DNA of 64,000 bases from Paraglaciecola sp. L1A13 (GTDB taxonomy: Bacteria; Pseudomonadota; Gammaproteobacteria; Enterobacterales; Alteromonadaceae), in contig NZ_CP047024.1 of assembly GCF_009796745.1 (NCBI RefSeq), positions 2,356,001 through 2,420,000 on the forward strand, written 5' to 3'. Shown piece by piece: positions 1 to 10,700 of this stretch. The translations under genes and the position numbers were made by a program. How positions within the stretch are numbered: position 1 is the first letter of the stretch; each line of letters starts with the position of its first letter. The notes beneath the pieces are model-generated. The model saw only the letters and a program-made list of their open reading frames with translations, did not search any database and was not told where the DNA came from.

Positions 1-1
1 G

Positions 2-1543
2 GCTGATATCAGTTGTGATCATCACTTTATTAAGCCAGGTAGTGACGCCTTATTAATGTTGGCCATGCTCAATACTATGTTTGCGAAAAATTTGGTTAAT
101 GCTGATGAATTGCTTACCCATGCGCCAGATTTACTACAAGTTGAATCGTTTGTAAAAGACTACCCACCTAAAAGAGTCGCAGAGCGGGTTGGGATCAGTG
201 CTGATGACATCGAAACCATGGTCATTGAGTTTTGCGCTGCTGGCTCGGCTATTTGTTACGGCAGAATGGGCGCGAGTGTGCAGACGTTTGGTACATTAAC
301 GCAGTACCTAATCATGTTATTTAATATGCTAAGCGGCAATCTTAATCGCCGTGGAGGCATGATGTTTACGCAACCTGCGGCTGACGCCTTGCCGCATTCA
401 GGCCGTGGTACGTTAGGTAAGTACTTCTCAAGGGTGCGCAATTTACCGGGATTTGCAGGTGAGTATCCAGTTGCGGCGCTTTCAGAGGAAATTACCACGT
501 CAGGAGAAGGACAGATAAAAGCCATGGTCATCGGTGGGGGGAACCCAGTGCTGACCACATCAAATGGCAAGCAGCTTGATAAAGCGTTCGAGCAACTCGA
601 GTTTGTAGTTGCTGTGGATTTCTATGTGACCGAGACCAGCCGTCATGCAGATATTATTTTGCCTCCTGTTACCGCACTGGAGCGGGATCATTACGATGTG
701 GTATTTCATAATTTTGCCGTGCGCAATAGCGCTAAGTTTTCACCAGCGTTGTTTACCCAATCAGCACAGACAAAAACTGATTGGCAAATATACTTAGGCT
801 TGGCTGAGCGAATTGACAGGCTAAATGGTAAGGCTACCGAGCACTATGCAGCGCTGTGGCACAAAGAGCCTACCGGCGTTATAGATGACATGCTAAAAAG
901 TGGTCGATATGCCAATGGTGAATATAACCTCAGTATTCAAACCTTGCGTGAGCAACCCCACGGTATTGATTTAGGTCCATTACAACCTGAGTTACCTGGC
1001 GCGATTTACCATGGCGATAAAAAAATTGATATGGCATTTGATTACTTCATGGGGGATTTACCACGACTCGAAAAGCACTTCTTTTCTGATGAATCGCCGC
1101 TTGATCAACACAATAGCGATACCTTGTACTTAATTGGTCGACGTCACTTGAAATCAAATAATTCATGGCTGCATAACAGCCCACGAATGATGAAAGGTCT
1201 TTCGAGCGACAAAAAAGGCCAAAATCCGCGTTGTAGTGCCCAATTGCACCCGGATGATGCAGCCCGTTTCAGTATTCAAGATGGGCAGTTAATCAGTGTG
1301 ACTTCACGCGTTGGCCAGGTTGAAATTGTGGCTGAATTAACCGATAAAATAATGCCTGGCGTTATCTCTATACCTCATGGATGGGGGCATAATAAAGCCG
1401 GTAGTAGTTGGAAATTAGCTGAGCAACATAGTGGTGTCAGTGTTAACGATTTAACCGATGAAATGTGTTTAGATGAGCTATCAGGCAATGCCGTGTTAAA
1501 TGGGGTACCGGTCACAATTGCCGCGCTAGATATTGGGCAGTAA
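2..1543 (+). CDS. molybdopterin oxidoreductase, C-terminal part (5' end outside window)
   Basis: The frame is already open at base 2 and reads D-H-H-F-I-K-P-G-S-D-A-L-L before the first Met at 56, so the gene starts upstream of the window. About 514 residues are visible. Family signs of the DMSO-reductase superfamily are the G-G-N-P-V-L segment, the E-T-S-R-H-A-D-I-I-L-P-P segment that lines the cofactor pocket, and a C-terminal dinucleotide-binding domain (roughly the last 140 residues) with R-R-H-L-K-S-N-N-S-W and H-G-W-G-H. The N-terminal part that would hold an Fe-S cluster and the Mo ligand is missing, so the substrate class (formate, nitrate, thiosulfate or other) cannot be decided. A clear terminator follows, and the next genes are convergent. 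Confidence 0.9.
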   Translation, partial: ADISCDHHFIKPGSDALLMLAMLNTMFAKNLVNADELLTHAPDLLQVESFVKDYPPKRVAERVGISADDIETMVIEFCAAGSAICYGRMGASVQTFGTLTQYLIMLFNMLSGNLNRRGGMMFTQPAADALPHSGRGTLGKYFSRVRNLPGFAGEYPVAALSEEITTSGEGQIKAMVIGGGNPVLTTSNGKQLDKAFEQLEFVVAVDFYVTETSRHADIILPPVTALERDHYDVVFHNFAVRNSAKFSPALFTQSAQTKTDWQIYLGLAERIDRLNGKATEHYAALWHKEPTGVIDDMLKSGRYANGEYNLSIQTLREQPHGIDLGPLQPELPGAIYHGDKKIDMAFDYFMGDLPRLEKHFFSDESPLDQHNSDTLYLIGRRHLKSNNSWLHNSPRMMKGLSSDKKGQNPRCSAQLHPDDAARFSIQDGQLISVTSRVGQVEIVAELTDKIMPGVISIPHGWGHNKAGSSWKLAEQHSGVSVNDLTDEMCLDELSGNAVLNGVPVTIAALDIGQ

Positions 1544-1603
1544 AAAGACACGAGTCGGCAGATAAAATGGCCTTGTTAGACGCTTATTCGGTAATATAAA
1601 GCA

Positions 1604-1635
1604 GCAGGCTAATTTATTGAGCCTGCCCCTTTTTT
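1604..1635 (+). terminator. Rho-independent terminator after molybdopterin oxidoreductase
   Basis: Seven-base stem GCAGGCT (1604-1610) and AGCCTGC (1620-1626) with a nine-base loop, followed by CCC and six T. It lies between the plus-strand oxidoreductase and the convergent minus-strand RND gene. The minus-strand read has only a weak T-run, so it mainly serves the plus strand. Confidence 0.85.
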
Positions 1636-1664
1636 ATCTCATTGAGAAGTCTCATCTCAACACA

Positions 1665-4600
1665 TTAACTGCTGGTCTGGTCGTCTTGAGTGACCTTGAA
1701 AAAACTGGCGTATAAAACGGGTACTGCACCTAGGGTTAGCACGGTACCGACTGCCAAGCCGAAGGCTATTACGCAGGCCATACCATAAAATAAAGGGTCA
1801 TGACTTAAAATAAGGGGCAGTAAACCTGCCACAGTAGTAATGGTCGTCATGGCAATAGGGCGTACTCGAGTGATACATGCGTTAACGATCGCGTCATAGT
1901 CCGATGCACCTTCGCGACGTTCAATGTCGATACGGTCGATAAGCACGATGGCATTGTTAATAATAATGCCAGCCAAGCTGTATAGCCCTAGCGTTACCAT
2001 AAAGCCAAAAGGCGCAAACATAACGCCTAACCCCAGCACCGCACCAATGAAAGACAAAGGCATGGTGAGCACTATAATGCCAGCACGCCGGAATGAATTA
2101 AACTGCGCAACTAATAGAATAAGAATTAACCCTAATACCATTGGCATACTGGCGCTAAGAGCTTGCTGTGCTTCTGCGGATTGTACAATAACCCCGTCGT
2201 ATTCTATGTAATGATTAAGGGGTAAATCTTGGGCAATTTTTTGTAAGTCTTCATCAATGATGGCTTTTAGATCTTCTGCGGCCATTCGGCTATTACGCGC
2301 CTCGATGCTAACGGTAGGGAACATGTTTTCACGTTGTATAATTGAGTACTGATTAACCGGCGAAAACTCTGCCACTTGAAACAGTGGTATCGCTTTGCCT
2401 GTGGCTTGGGAAAATACATTTAACGAACGTAAGCGATCCAAATTATGTCGCTCAGCGTTACTTGCTCTGAACATAATAGGAATAATGTCATCTTCTTCAC
2501 GAAACTCCGTTACCGCCGCGCCCGAGAAATAAGCTTGCAGTGAGTCAGCGATATCTTGCGAAGTAACAGAGGCGCGCCGTGCTCGTTGTTGGTCAACGCG
2601 AACTTCAATTTTCGCAATCATGCTTTCCCAGTCATTGCGAATATCTCGGGTGTCAGGCACTGCGTAGAGTAAGTCCATTACTTGCTGTGCTTTATTATAA
2701 ATAACGTCCTTGTCAGGTCCTTTCACCTGTATTTTGATGGTTTTTGAATCCGATGGCCCTAAGAACATTTTTTTTGCGCGCACTGATATATTAACAAATT
2801 GCTGCTCAAGTTCTTGATCAAGCTTTATCGCTAGGGCTGTTATATCGTTGTCCGGTGCAATATTGAGTACCATAAATGCTTTGTTTTCAGCGGGGTCTTC
2901 TGGGCTCAGGGACAACACAAAACGCGGACCACTGAAGCCCACATATGCAGTATGATTCTCAATGAAATCGTAGCCAGACTCGTTATCTAACCATTCCATT
3001 ATCGCGTGCATTTGCTCGTTGGTTTGACGTTCAGATGTACCACTGGGCAAATCAATATTAACAATAAGTTGATTACGGTCAGAATCAGGGAAAAACTGCT
3101 TAGGGATAATTTTCATTACCAATACAGATGCAATTAATAAGGCGAATAGTGACGCCATAAAAAGTGCCTTGTGGCGCAAAATAAAGTGTAAAAATCGCTC
3201 ATAACGCCCTGTAACCTTTTTAGATGCTAATGCGTCTGCGCCGCCTTGTGGTTCATCAACTCTGATAAAGTGATAACACAATATAGGCGTAACACACAGA
3301 GCAAGAACCCAACTGGTTAATAAGGTGATAAGAATAACCAGTGACACTGAGCGCGTATATTCCCCAGCCACGTGCTCAGCGAGCATAAGCGGTAAAAAGA
3401 ATAATATGGTGGTCACCGATGAACTAAGTAACGGTATCGCTAGCTCTTTGCCACCTTGACTCATCGCTTTGAAACGATCATCGCCACTTTCTAATCGGCG
3501 CTTAAAATCCTCGGCGATAACGATGCCGTTATCTACCAGTAAACCCAAGGCGATTATCAGTGTCGCCAAGCTCATCCGTTCTAATCGAATGTCGAAGACT
3601 TGCATAATCGTTAAGGTGGCGAGCATCACGAAAGGGACAATCGTGCCGACTATTAAACCGGTACGTATACCTAAAAATAGCACCACTACAATCAATACGA
3701 TGGTGAGAGTTTGCAGTACATTAATTGACACACCTTGCAGCGTTTTCTCTACTTGCTCGGCCTGATAGGTGGCGATATGCAATTGATATCCTACAGGTAA
3801 ACTATTTTCTAATTGCTCAATGGCATGTTTCAGGCGAGGGGCATACTCTAAAATGTTATATTCAGGCAGCATAGAAATGGCAAAAACGATAGCCTGTTGA
3901 CCATTGAAATACGCTAAATCATTGGGAGGGTCTATATAACCACGTTTAAGGGTGGCTATATCACTAAGAGCAATTGATTCTTCGGTACCTGGAATAGTGA
4001 TGTATGTTTCGGCTAAATCTTCAACACTTCTGAAATTTCCAGTAGGCTCGATAATGAAAGACAGTAAGCCAGTATCGATTTGTCCCCCTGAACTGATGAT
4101 ATTCTGAGTCTGCAGTGCATTCATTAATGCATTGGGTGAAATACCCAGTTGAGATAGCTTGGCATTAGATGTTTCTAAGAAAATACGTTCGTCTTGCACC
4201 CCCAGTAATTCTATCTTCTTTGTGCCCTCTACTGCGTACAGGGTATCTCGAGTATGTTTAGATATATCGAACATCTGACTCAAATCGAAACCATCGGCTG
4301 TTAACGCCAAAGTCAGCACCGAAACATCACCGAACTCATCATTTACAAAGGGGGCATTGGTACCCTCTGGCATCGATGCTTGCGCTTGTGCCACCTTGTT
4401 ACGCAGGTTTTGCCAGATGGCATCAAGGTTGAAATACCGGTCGTAGATTTCAACATGAATAACCGACAAGCCGGTAGAAGACGAAGAGCGGAGTTTCTCG
4501 ACTTCAGGAATTTTGCGTATCTCTTCCTCTAACGTTTTGGTAATAAGTAACTCAACCCGCTCAGGCGACATGCCCGGGTAGGATGTACTGACAATAGCCT

Positions 4601-4730
4601 CACGAATGGTAATGCTTGGATCTTCTCGTGCAGGCAATGTGAAGTAAGCGATAATGCCGTTGATAAGGAGTATAGCGACAATCATCAACACGAGTTTTTG
4701 GTGCTTAAAGGCGATCTCTGTAATATTCAT
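1665..4730 (-). CDS. RND-family efflux permease (HAE1/AcrB-like)
   Basis: A 1021-residue inner-membrane proton-driven transporter subunit of the resistance-nodulation-division superfamily. It begins M-N-I-T-E-I-A-F-K-H-Q with a first transmembrane helix at about residues 13-31, then a large periplasmic porter domain. A helix cluster near residues 335-490 contains G-L-L-V-D-N-G-I-V-I, where the Asp matches the TM4 proton-relay residue of the family. A second porter domain and a final helix bundle (about 860-1010) follow. The adaptor gene at 4743-5879 lies immediately upstream with a 12-base gap, so the two form an operon. No outer-membrane channel gene is adjacent; a TolC-like protein is presumably encoded elsewhere. 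Substrate is unknown. Confidence 0.92.
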   Translation of the reverse strand: MNITEIAFKHQKLVLMIVAILLINGIIAYFTLPAREDPSITIREAIVSTSYPGMSPERVELLITKTLEEEIRKIPEVEKLRSSSSTGLSVIHVEIYDRYFNLDAIWQNLRNKVAQAQASMPEGTNAPFVNDEFGDVSVLTLALTADGFDLSQMFDISKHTRDTLYAVEGTKKIELLGVQDERIFLETSNAKLSQLGISPNALMNALQTQNIISSGGQIDTGLLSFIIEPTGNFRSVEDLAETYITIPGTEESIALSDIATLKRGYIDPPNDLAYFNGQQAIVFAISMLPEYNILEYAPRLKHAIEQLENSLPVGYQLHIATYQAEQVEKTLQGVSINVLQTLTIVLIVVVLFLGIRTGLIVGTIVPFVMLATLTIMQVFDIRLERMSLATLIIALGLLVDNGIVIAEDFKRRLESGDDRFKAMSQGGKELAIPLLSSSVTTILFFLPLMLAEHVAGEYTRSVSLVILITLLTSWVLALCVTPILCYHFIRVDEPQGGADALASKKVTGRYERFLHFILRHKALFMASLFALLIASVLVMKIIPKQFFPDSDRNQLIVNIDLPSGTSERQTNEQMHAIMEWLDNESGYDFIENHTAYVGFSGPRFVLSLSPEDPAENKAFMVLNIAPDNDITALAIKLDQELEQQFVNISVRAKKMFLGPSDSKTIKIQVKGPDKDVIYNKAQQVMDLLYAVPDTRDIRNDWESMIAKIEVRVDQQRARRASVTSQDIADSLQAYFSGAAVTEFREEDDIIPIMFRASNAERHNLDRLRSLNVFSQATGKAIPLFQVAEFSPVNQYSIIQRENMFPTVSIEARNSRMAAEDLKAIIDEDLQKIAQDLPLNHYIEYDGVIVQSAEAQQALSASMPMVLGLILILLVAQFNSFRRAGIIVLTMPLSFIGAVLGLGVMFAPFGFMVTLGLYSLAGIIINNAIVLIDRIDIERREGASDYDAIVNACITRVRPIAMTTITTVAGLLPLILSHDPLFYGMACVIAFGLAVGTVLTLGAVPVLYASFFKVTQDDQTSS

Positions 4731-4742
4731 TATGCCCAGCCG

Positions 4743-5879
4743 TTAGTTAAAGCGTTTTATATTGGCATCAAGCAACGTCACGTGTTGGCCGTTACGCAGA
4801 AATGCAACGCCTGCAATGGCAATAATTTCGCCTGCCTTCAAACCCTTAGAAATATACACTTCGTTGCCTAAAATATTTTCAGCAATAACATCTCGTTTAG
4901 ATACAGTTTGGCTAGCTGGATCGTATACAAATACAAACTTAGTTTGATTTTGTCCAGCCCCAAGAGCCGATACAGGAATGATCATCATTTCTTCGGTCGA
5001 GGTTATCTTGCTTTTTTCATCACTATCAGCTTGGCTAGTGTAGGTAATATCAACTTCGGCTGTCATGCCTGCACGTAATAAAGGAGATGAGCCATTTAAC
5101 ACCAAGGTAATAGGGAATGCGTTGGCTGTTTCTGCGCGAGTGCCGACTTCTGTAATAACACCGATTATTTCGACGTTAGGCGCAGCAGGGAAACGCACTG
5201 GGACAGTCATGCCATCAGACAATTGTTGAATTAAACTTTCAGGTACCGATACATGTACTTCAAGCCCACCATGACCTTCGACTTCAAATACACTTTGTCC
5301 AGGCGATATCTGCTGAGATGGTTCAATCATACGCTTGGTAATTACGCCGTCGTAGGGGGCTTGTAACGTACTATCTTGGCGGTCTTTAGTGGCTAGGTCG
5401 AGCTGACTTTTAGCTACGTCAACATTACTTAGTGCTGATTTATAAGCCGCCTCGGCATTATCAAAGCCGGATTTAGAAACCAGACCTTGTTCAACGAGTT
5501 CTTTATAACGACGGTATTCATTTTCAGCTTCATTTAGCGCCGAGCTGGCCTGAGCGTATTTTGCTTGTGCAGATTGATGGTTGAGGGTAAAGCTGCGTTG
5601 ATCTAGGGTCGCTAACACTTGCCCTTGGGTTATTTTCTGCCCTAAGTTAGCTGATACGCTGGCGACTTTACCGCCGACTAAAAAGCTTAACGAGGCTTTT
5701 TCGATGGCCGCCGTTGCACCGGCTAATCTGCGTACCTGTGTTAATGCATGTGCTTTTACTTCGGACCATGCAATAGGGCGCACAATCTCTTTGGCTTCTT
5801 GTTTTTGCTCACTACAAGCTGAGAGTATAAAACTTGAGGCTAATAATCCTGAAGCCAGTAAATACACCGATTTATTCAC
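4743..5879 (-). CDS. RND efflux periplasmic adaptor lipoprotein (membrane fusion protein)
   Basis: A 378-residue adaptor that would link the RND permease to an outer-membrane channel. The N-terminus has a lipoprotein signal with lipobox I-L-S-A-C. A lipoyl half-motif, an alpha-helical hairpin (about residues 95-165), the second lipoyl half with L-Q-A-P-Y-D-G-V-I, a beta-barrel and a C-terminal membrane-proximal domain follow in the usual order. The start is a GTG, chosen because AGGAA lies about six bases upstream and the signal peptide follows directly. It is the first gene of a two-gene operon with the permease. Confidence 0.9.
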   Translation of the reverse strand: MNKSVYLLASGLLASSFILSACSEQKQEAKEIVRPIAWSEVKAHALTQVRRLAGATAAIEKASLSFLVGGKVASVSANLGQKITQGQVLATLDQRSFTLNHQSAQAKYAQASSALNEAENEYRRYKELVEQGLVSKSGFDNAEAAYKSALSNVDVAKSQLDLATKDRQDSTLQAPYDGVITKRMIEPSQQISPGQSVFEVEGHGGLEVHVSVPESLIQQLSDGMTVPVRFPAAPNVEIIGVITEVGTRAETANAFPITLVLNGSSPLLRAGMTAEVDITYTSQADSDEKSKITSTEEMMIIPVSALGAGQNQTKFVFVYDPASQTVSKRDVIAENILGNEVYISKGLKAGEIIAIAGVAFLRNGQHVTLLDANIKRFN

Positions 5880-5915
5880 GTGATATTCCTAAAATTTTTG
5901 TATGTTATGTAATTC

Positions 5916-5944
5916 AACCATTAAAATGGTTATGCGTAACCATT
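5916..5944. promoter_or_regulatory. candidate operator upstream of the first RND operon
   Basis: AACCATT (5916-5922) and AATGGTT (5925-5931) form an inverted repeat with a two-base spacer, and a further AACCATT copy lies at 5938-5944. The cluster is 37-65 bases before the GTG start of the adaptor gene, a typical place for a TetR- or MarR-type operator. A second short inverted repeat (TTAAAC at 5979-5984, GTTTAA at 5990-5995) lies further upstream. The regulator is not identified in the window. Confidence 0.35.
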
Positions 5945-6063
5945 GTAGGCGTGATTAATATGGTTTCTATTTTGCTCGTTAAACTATACGTTTAAAAACC
6001 AATTCGCCATATTATTAAAGCCTTATTGCTTTGTGCATGGCGTAATATTCATATTTCAGATGA

Positions 6064-6588
6064 TTAGTTATTATCTCTAGGCACTTTTGTGCGGTTGTTT
6101 GTATCCCGGCTAGCCATAATTATTTGGTCCCCATATTGGGTGTTTGCTGATTTTGCTAAGCGGTCATAAAGTAATACGTTGACCGTTGCCGCTAAGTTCA
6201 TACACCCTTTAGTGGGTACATAGACCACGTGTTGACACCGGTCTAAAATAGCTTGTTCTATGGATCCGTCCTCCGGCCCAAAAACATAATAGGCATGCTC
6301 GGGATGCGTAAAATGTGGAAGAGGGGTTGCACCCTCTACAAGCTCTACTGCGATCATTGACATATGAGGAGCTGGGCATGGCGAGTCTATATGCTTCATT
6401 GGAATATTTAAGCCAACATTTTTGGTGTCAGTGTTAAAGGCTTTTGCCCGGGCATATCGCTCTCCGGTATAAAAAATAACACTGGCATCGTAACAACCGG
6501 CCGCGCGCAAAATGCTGCCCATGTTTTGTGGACTCTTGGGATTTATTATGCACAAAGCAATATCTTTCTTGTCAAATGTAGTGCTCAT
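6064..6588 (-). CDS. TrmH/SpoU-family RNA 2'-O-methyltransferase
   Basis: A 174-residue SPOUT-fold methyltransferase. The three SpoU motifs are visible: the N-terminal N-P-K-S-P-Q-N-M-G-S-I-L-R-A (RNA-binding and catalytic Arg region), Y-Y-V-F-G-P-E-D-G-S (SAM-loop region) and V-P-T-K-G-C-M-N-L-A-A-T-V-N-V in the C-terminal knot. Family members methylate ribose in tRNA or rRNA; the target here is not predictable from motifs. Its start overlaps the stop of the upstream aldo/keto reductase gene by four bases (ATGA), so the two are co-translated. Confidence 0.85.
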   Translation of the reverse strand: MSTTFDKKDIALCIINPKSPQNMGSILRAAGCYDASVIFYTGERYARAKAFNTDTKNVGLNIPMKHIDSPCPAPHMSMIAVELVEGATPLPHFTHPEHAYYVFGPEDGSIEQAILDRCQHVVYVPTKGCMNLAATVNVLLYDRLAKSANTQYGDQIIMASRDTNNRTKVPRDNN

Positions 6589-7604
6589 TCACCCGCCAGT
6601 ATTTGATCAATTTGCTTGAGCTGTTCGCCGCTAAATTCAAGGTTGTCCAGCGCGGCCACGCAATCTTTTATTTGCGTTACTCTACTCGCACCAATGATTG
6701 CTGATGTCACAGTAGTGGGTTGTAACACCCAAGCTAGAGCGAGCTGAGCTAGACTTTGATTGCGCTGGGTGGCAATCAGACTGAGTTTTTGAACTTTTGC
6801 TATTTTTTCTTGCGTGATTTGATCAATGTTGAGATGAATTTGTTCAGCTCTTGCTGCACGAGAGCCATCTGGGATCCCGGATAAATATTTATTGGTTAAA
6901 AAGCCCTGTGCTAAAGGCGAGAAGACCACAGAGCCGACACCGTGGTCTTCTAAGACTTGAGTTAGCCCATCTTCAATCCAGCGGTCAAACATATTATAAC
7001 GAGGTTGATGCACCAACAAGGGGGTACCGAGATCGCGCAAAATAGCAATTGCCCGTTGGGTCTGATCAGCTGAGTAATTTGAAATACCAGCATACAAAGC
7101 GCGGCCAGAACGTACGATATAATCAAGGGCTTGCATAGTTTCTTCTAACGGAGTGTCTGGGTCGAATTGATGGGAGTAAAACACATCAAAATAGTCCAAT
7201 CCTGTGCGCTTCAAACTCTGATCGCAGCTGGACACTAAATACTTACGTGAACCTCCTATGCCGAATGGGCCAGGCCACATGTCGTAACCCGCCTTACTGG
7301 ATATTAGCAGCTCGTCACGATAGGAGGCTAAACTCTTGCGCATTAATTTGCCAAAAGTTGATTCTGCCGCGCCATAGGGAGGGCCATAATTATTAGCTAG
7401 ATCAAAGTGATTAATACCCAAATCAAAGGCTTTGTGTACCATAGCTTGAGCGTTGCTGAACGAATCTATTTCACCAAAATTTTGCCATAAGCCTAAGGAT
7501 AATCGTGGTAATTGAATACCACTTTTTCCGCAGCGCTTATATGGCATATTTTCGTAACGTGTGGCCGCTGGCGCGTAGCTTGGATTCGGCTGATGGGTGA
7601 TCAT
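6585..7604 (-). CDS. gpr: aldo/keto reductase, L-glyceraldehyde-3-phosphate reductase type (YghZ/Gpr-like)
   Basis: A 339-residue NADPH-dependent oxidoreductase of the AKR14/Kv-beta group. It follows E. coli YghZ closely: Y-K-R-C-G-K-S-G near the N-terminus, H-F-D-L-A-N-N-Y-G-P-P (catalytic Asp and Tyr), S-S-K-A-G-Y-D-M-W-P-G-P (catalytic Lys) and Y-S-H-Q-F-D (catalytic His). The C-terminal I-I-G-A-S-R segment binds the NADP phosphate. The E. coli relative reduces L-glyceraldehyde 3-phosphate and methylglyoxal, a detoxifying role. It forms a two-gene unit with the downstream methyltransferase (four-base overlap). Confidence 0.88.
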   Translation of the reverse strand: MITHQPNPSYAPAATRYENMPYKRCGKSGIQLPRLSLGLWQNFGEIDSFSNAQAMVHKAFDLGINHFDLANNYGPPYGAAESTFGKLMRKSLASYRDELLISSKAGYDMWPGPFGIGGSRKYLVSSCDQSLKRTGLDYFDVFYSHQFDPDTPLEETMQALDYIVRSGRALYAGISNYSADQTQRAIAILRDLGTPLLVHQPRYNMFDRWIEDGLTQVLEDHGVGSVVFSPLAQGFLTNKYLSGIPDGSRAARAEQIHLNIDQITQEKIAKVQKLSLIATQRNQSLAQLALAWVLQPTTVTSAIIGASRVTQIKDCVAALDNLEFSGEQLKQIDQILAGE

Positions 7605-7643
7605 AATTACTCGCTAGACAAAATTTTCGATAGCCTAAACGAA

Positions 7644-7684
7644 AGCCTTTGAATTCTCAATTTTTGTTCGACAATTCAAAGGCT
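7644..7684 (-). terminator. long inverted repeat, probable terminator of the tandem-RND operon
   Basis: A perfect 12-base inverted repeat, AGCCTTTGAATT (7644-7655) and AATTCAAAGGCT (7673-7684), with a 17-base loop. It lies 30 bases beyond the stop of the minus-strand RND gene and 40 bases before the next minus-strand gene. The T-run on the minus strand is broken (TTTCGTTT), so it may be a weak terminator or an mRNA-stabilising hairpin. Confidence 0.6.
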
Positions 7685-7714
7685 CACATAACGCTTATAA
7701 CGGGCGTAACATGA

Positions 7715-10700
7715 TTAGGCGTTAGCGATTTTATTGGCCCATAGCTTCGCTGTATTGATCAACAGGGTTGTTTTCGTTCGCAGTCGCAACAGCAGCACGT
7801 ATGCCAACGGCACTAACACTAAACTGGTCATGGTTGAAAACGTTAAGCCACCGATAATGGCAATTGCCATGGGCGAATATGCAGGGCCGTCTCCACCAAT
7901 AGATGTATTGCCTAATGCCAGAGGAATAAGACCAACTATGGTCGTTGCTACTGTCATCAAAATAGGTCTGATGCGGGTTAAACATGCCTCGATAACAGCG
8001 TTGTTGACGTCGGCACCTTGGACAATTAATTGGTTAATACGGTCTACGAGCACAATGCCATTGTTGACGACTATCCCCATTAAAATGAGCATACCGATCA
8101 TGCTCATTACTGACATGGGGGTCGCGGTAACAAAAAGCGCCCAAAACACACCAGTTAGAGAAAAGAGTAAAGAGGTGATCACTGCAGTGGGTAGCAATAA
8201 GGATTCAAATAATGCTGCCATAACGATGTAAATCATACAAATGGCTAACAACATATTGGTTTGCATAACCGCTTCGTTTTGATTCTGCCTATCGATACTG
8301 CCATCAAATGTCCAACTGTAACCATCGGGTAACGTCAGGTATTGCATTACATTTTCAATACGCTCTTTAGCCTGTTTAAGTGTGACATCATCCGCCATGT
8401 TTGCACCAATGGTGATTGAGGTTTGGCGATAACTGCGACGTATTTCCGCTAATCGCGGTACGATTTTGCTTTCGCTGAGCATGTCCAGCGTGATGGTTTG
8501 CTGCCCTATACGGGTAATTGCTAAGTTCTTTAGTTCGGTAATAGATTCTTGTAATGCCTCATCGAATAACATCCGCACGCCTATTTCACCAGTTTGAGCG
8601 TCTCTAAAGGTACGTAAGTTAGTACCTCTAAGGCCGCTAGCAATCGTGCTTGCCACGTCATTAGCCGATAAACCGTAGCGAAATGCTTTGTTTCTATCGA
8701 CGATAATCTGTAGTTCAAATTTTTGATTATTGCCGTCGATGCCCACATCAGTCAGACCATCGATTTGCTGGATGGCAGGCAACACGCGTTTTGCTACATT
8801 ACTAACAGACGCAGACGAATCGCCAAGTAAGGTTAATTGTAAGCCTCCACCGTTTCCTTGCTCCCATTTAAAGGAGGGCCGAGCCCTGGCAAATTTAGGC
8901 ATATCTTTAATAATCAATGCCTTTAAATCGCCCTTTGACATAGTAATATTTTCTTTAAGTGTTAGGGCTGAGGTGGCTTCGCCTGCCGTGTAGTAAGTGT
9001 AAACCTGCTCAATATGAAAGGCGTCTTGGTTGGCATATAAATAAGCTTCCATCTTGTCTACTGACTTTTCAACTTCAGCCAGACTGTAATTACCTTGAAT
9101 ATCGTAGTTGAGCCACAAGCGATTATTATTGTCATCGTCGTCGTCGCCACTAACAAATTGCATGGGAATAGCGGTACTTATTAATATTAGCAATGCAATC
9201 AGGCAGGTTAACCCGCGATGGGACAACGACCATACGAGTGTCTTTCTGTAGTTAGAGGCAAGTTTACCTAAGGGCACATCTTGGTGAGTATTTTTGTGGG
9301 ATTGTTTATCACTGGTCAGAGGCATTTTTGCGCTGCGGCTTGAAAAAGCGCGGTTTGATAATTTACTGGTCAGTAGGGGGATCAGGGTTTGTGCAATCAA
9401 CAAGGATGCGAAAAGTGAAATACAAATCGCAATAGCCACGTGTTCTAAGAAAATAGTTAAATTTACTTTAACGCCAACGATATTCGGCAAAAACACGATA
9501 GCCGTGGTGGTGGTGCCTGCGATAACGGCAAGACTTACTTTGCCTACTCCTGCTTTAGTTGCCTCAACAGCGTTGGAATGATGTTTACGCTCTTGCTGTA
9601 TGCTCTCGGTTACGACCACTGCATTATCAACCAGCATACCCACCGCCAACATAAGTCCCATCATAGACAAAATGTTGATGGTATAACCCATAAAGTACAT
9701 GCAACCCAAGGTAATGCATATCGAGAAAGGCACAGACAGCACCACAATTAAAGTAGTTTTCAAATTACGTAGAAAACCATATAGCACCAGTATTGACAGT
9801 AATGCACCTAACAAGCCTGCGTTGAGTAAGTCAGACAAAGATTCAGTTACGCTGCTCGCTTCATCGTCCATAACGAATAGCGTGATCCCGGTAAACGCTG
9901 GACTCTCATTGGCCTGATTAATGACTTTCATCACCGCGTTAGATACAGCGACCAAATTACTGTTTGATTCTCTAAAGATGTTAAAGCCCACCGCATAGGT
10001 GCGATCGAGGTGCCGACCTTCGGTTCGTTTGGGACTCTCATAACCAATGCTGGCAATATCATTTAGTTGTACGCCTTTTTTCAGCAGCAGCGTCTCAATG
10101 TCTTTAATTTGACTAAACTCGCCTTGGGGATTGATACTGATTTTTTGCTCGAGATCGTAAAAAGACCCGGCTGTCATTGAAAAATTAGCCTGACGTAAAG
10201 CTGCGACGAGCTGACTATTAGTGATCCCCAGACTTGCTTGTTTTAGAGGATCGATTCGAATGGCGATTTGCTTTTTAAGTACACCATACAGCTCTACTTT
10301 TGATACACCGGCCACACGCTCGATGGGCATCTTCAGATTGCGTTCAAGTAAATCATAGGCATCAGATAAGTCTCGGTCACTGGAAACGCGTAATTGAAAT
10401 ATGGGTAGGTCGCTGGTATTAAATTGATAGACTAAAATGCGTTCAACATCAGTGGGTAAATCGTTGCGAATCGCGTCAATCTTTTCTCTGGCTTCAATAC
10501 CCTTAGCCTTCAAGTTTTCATCCCAGGAAAACTGTAATTGGATTTCTGCCGCATCTTCCGTTGATTTAGAGCGTAAACGCTTGATGCCCGACATCGTAGC
10601 AAGTACTTCTTCAACCGGGCGGGTAATCATTTTTTCAATTTCCGCAGGGGTAGCGTTTTCGTAAGGAATGCGTATGGCAATCTCTGGAATATCAATACTG

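Noticed and set aside
7734-8231. Open frame of 165 codons opposite the RND permease gene
   Set aside because: It is an antisense shadow of a clear family member, with no start signal or recognisable protein features.
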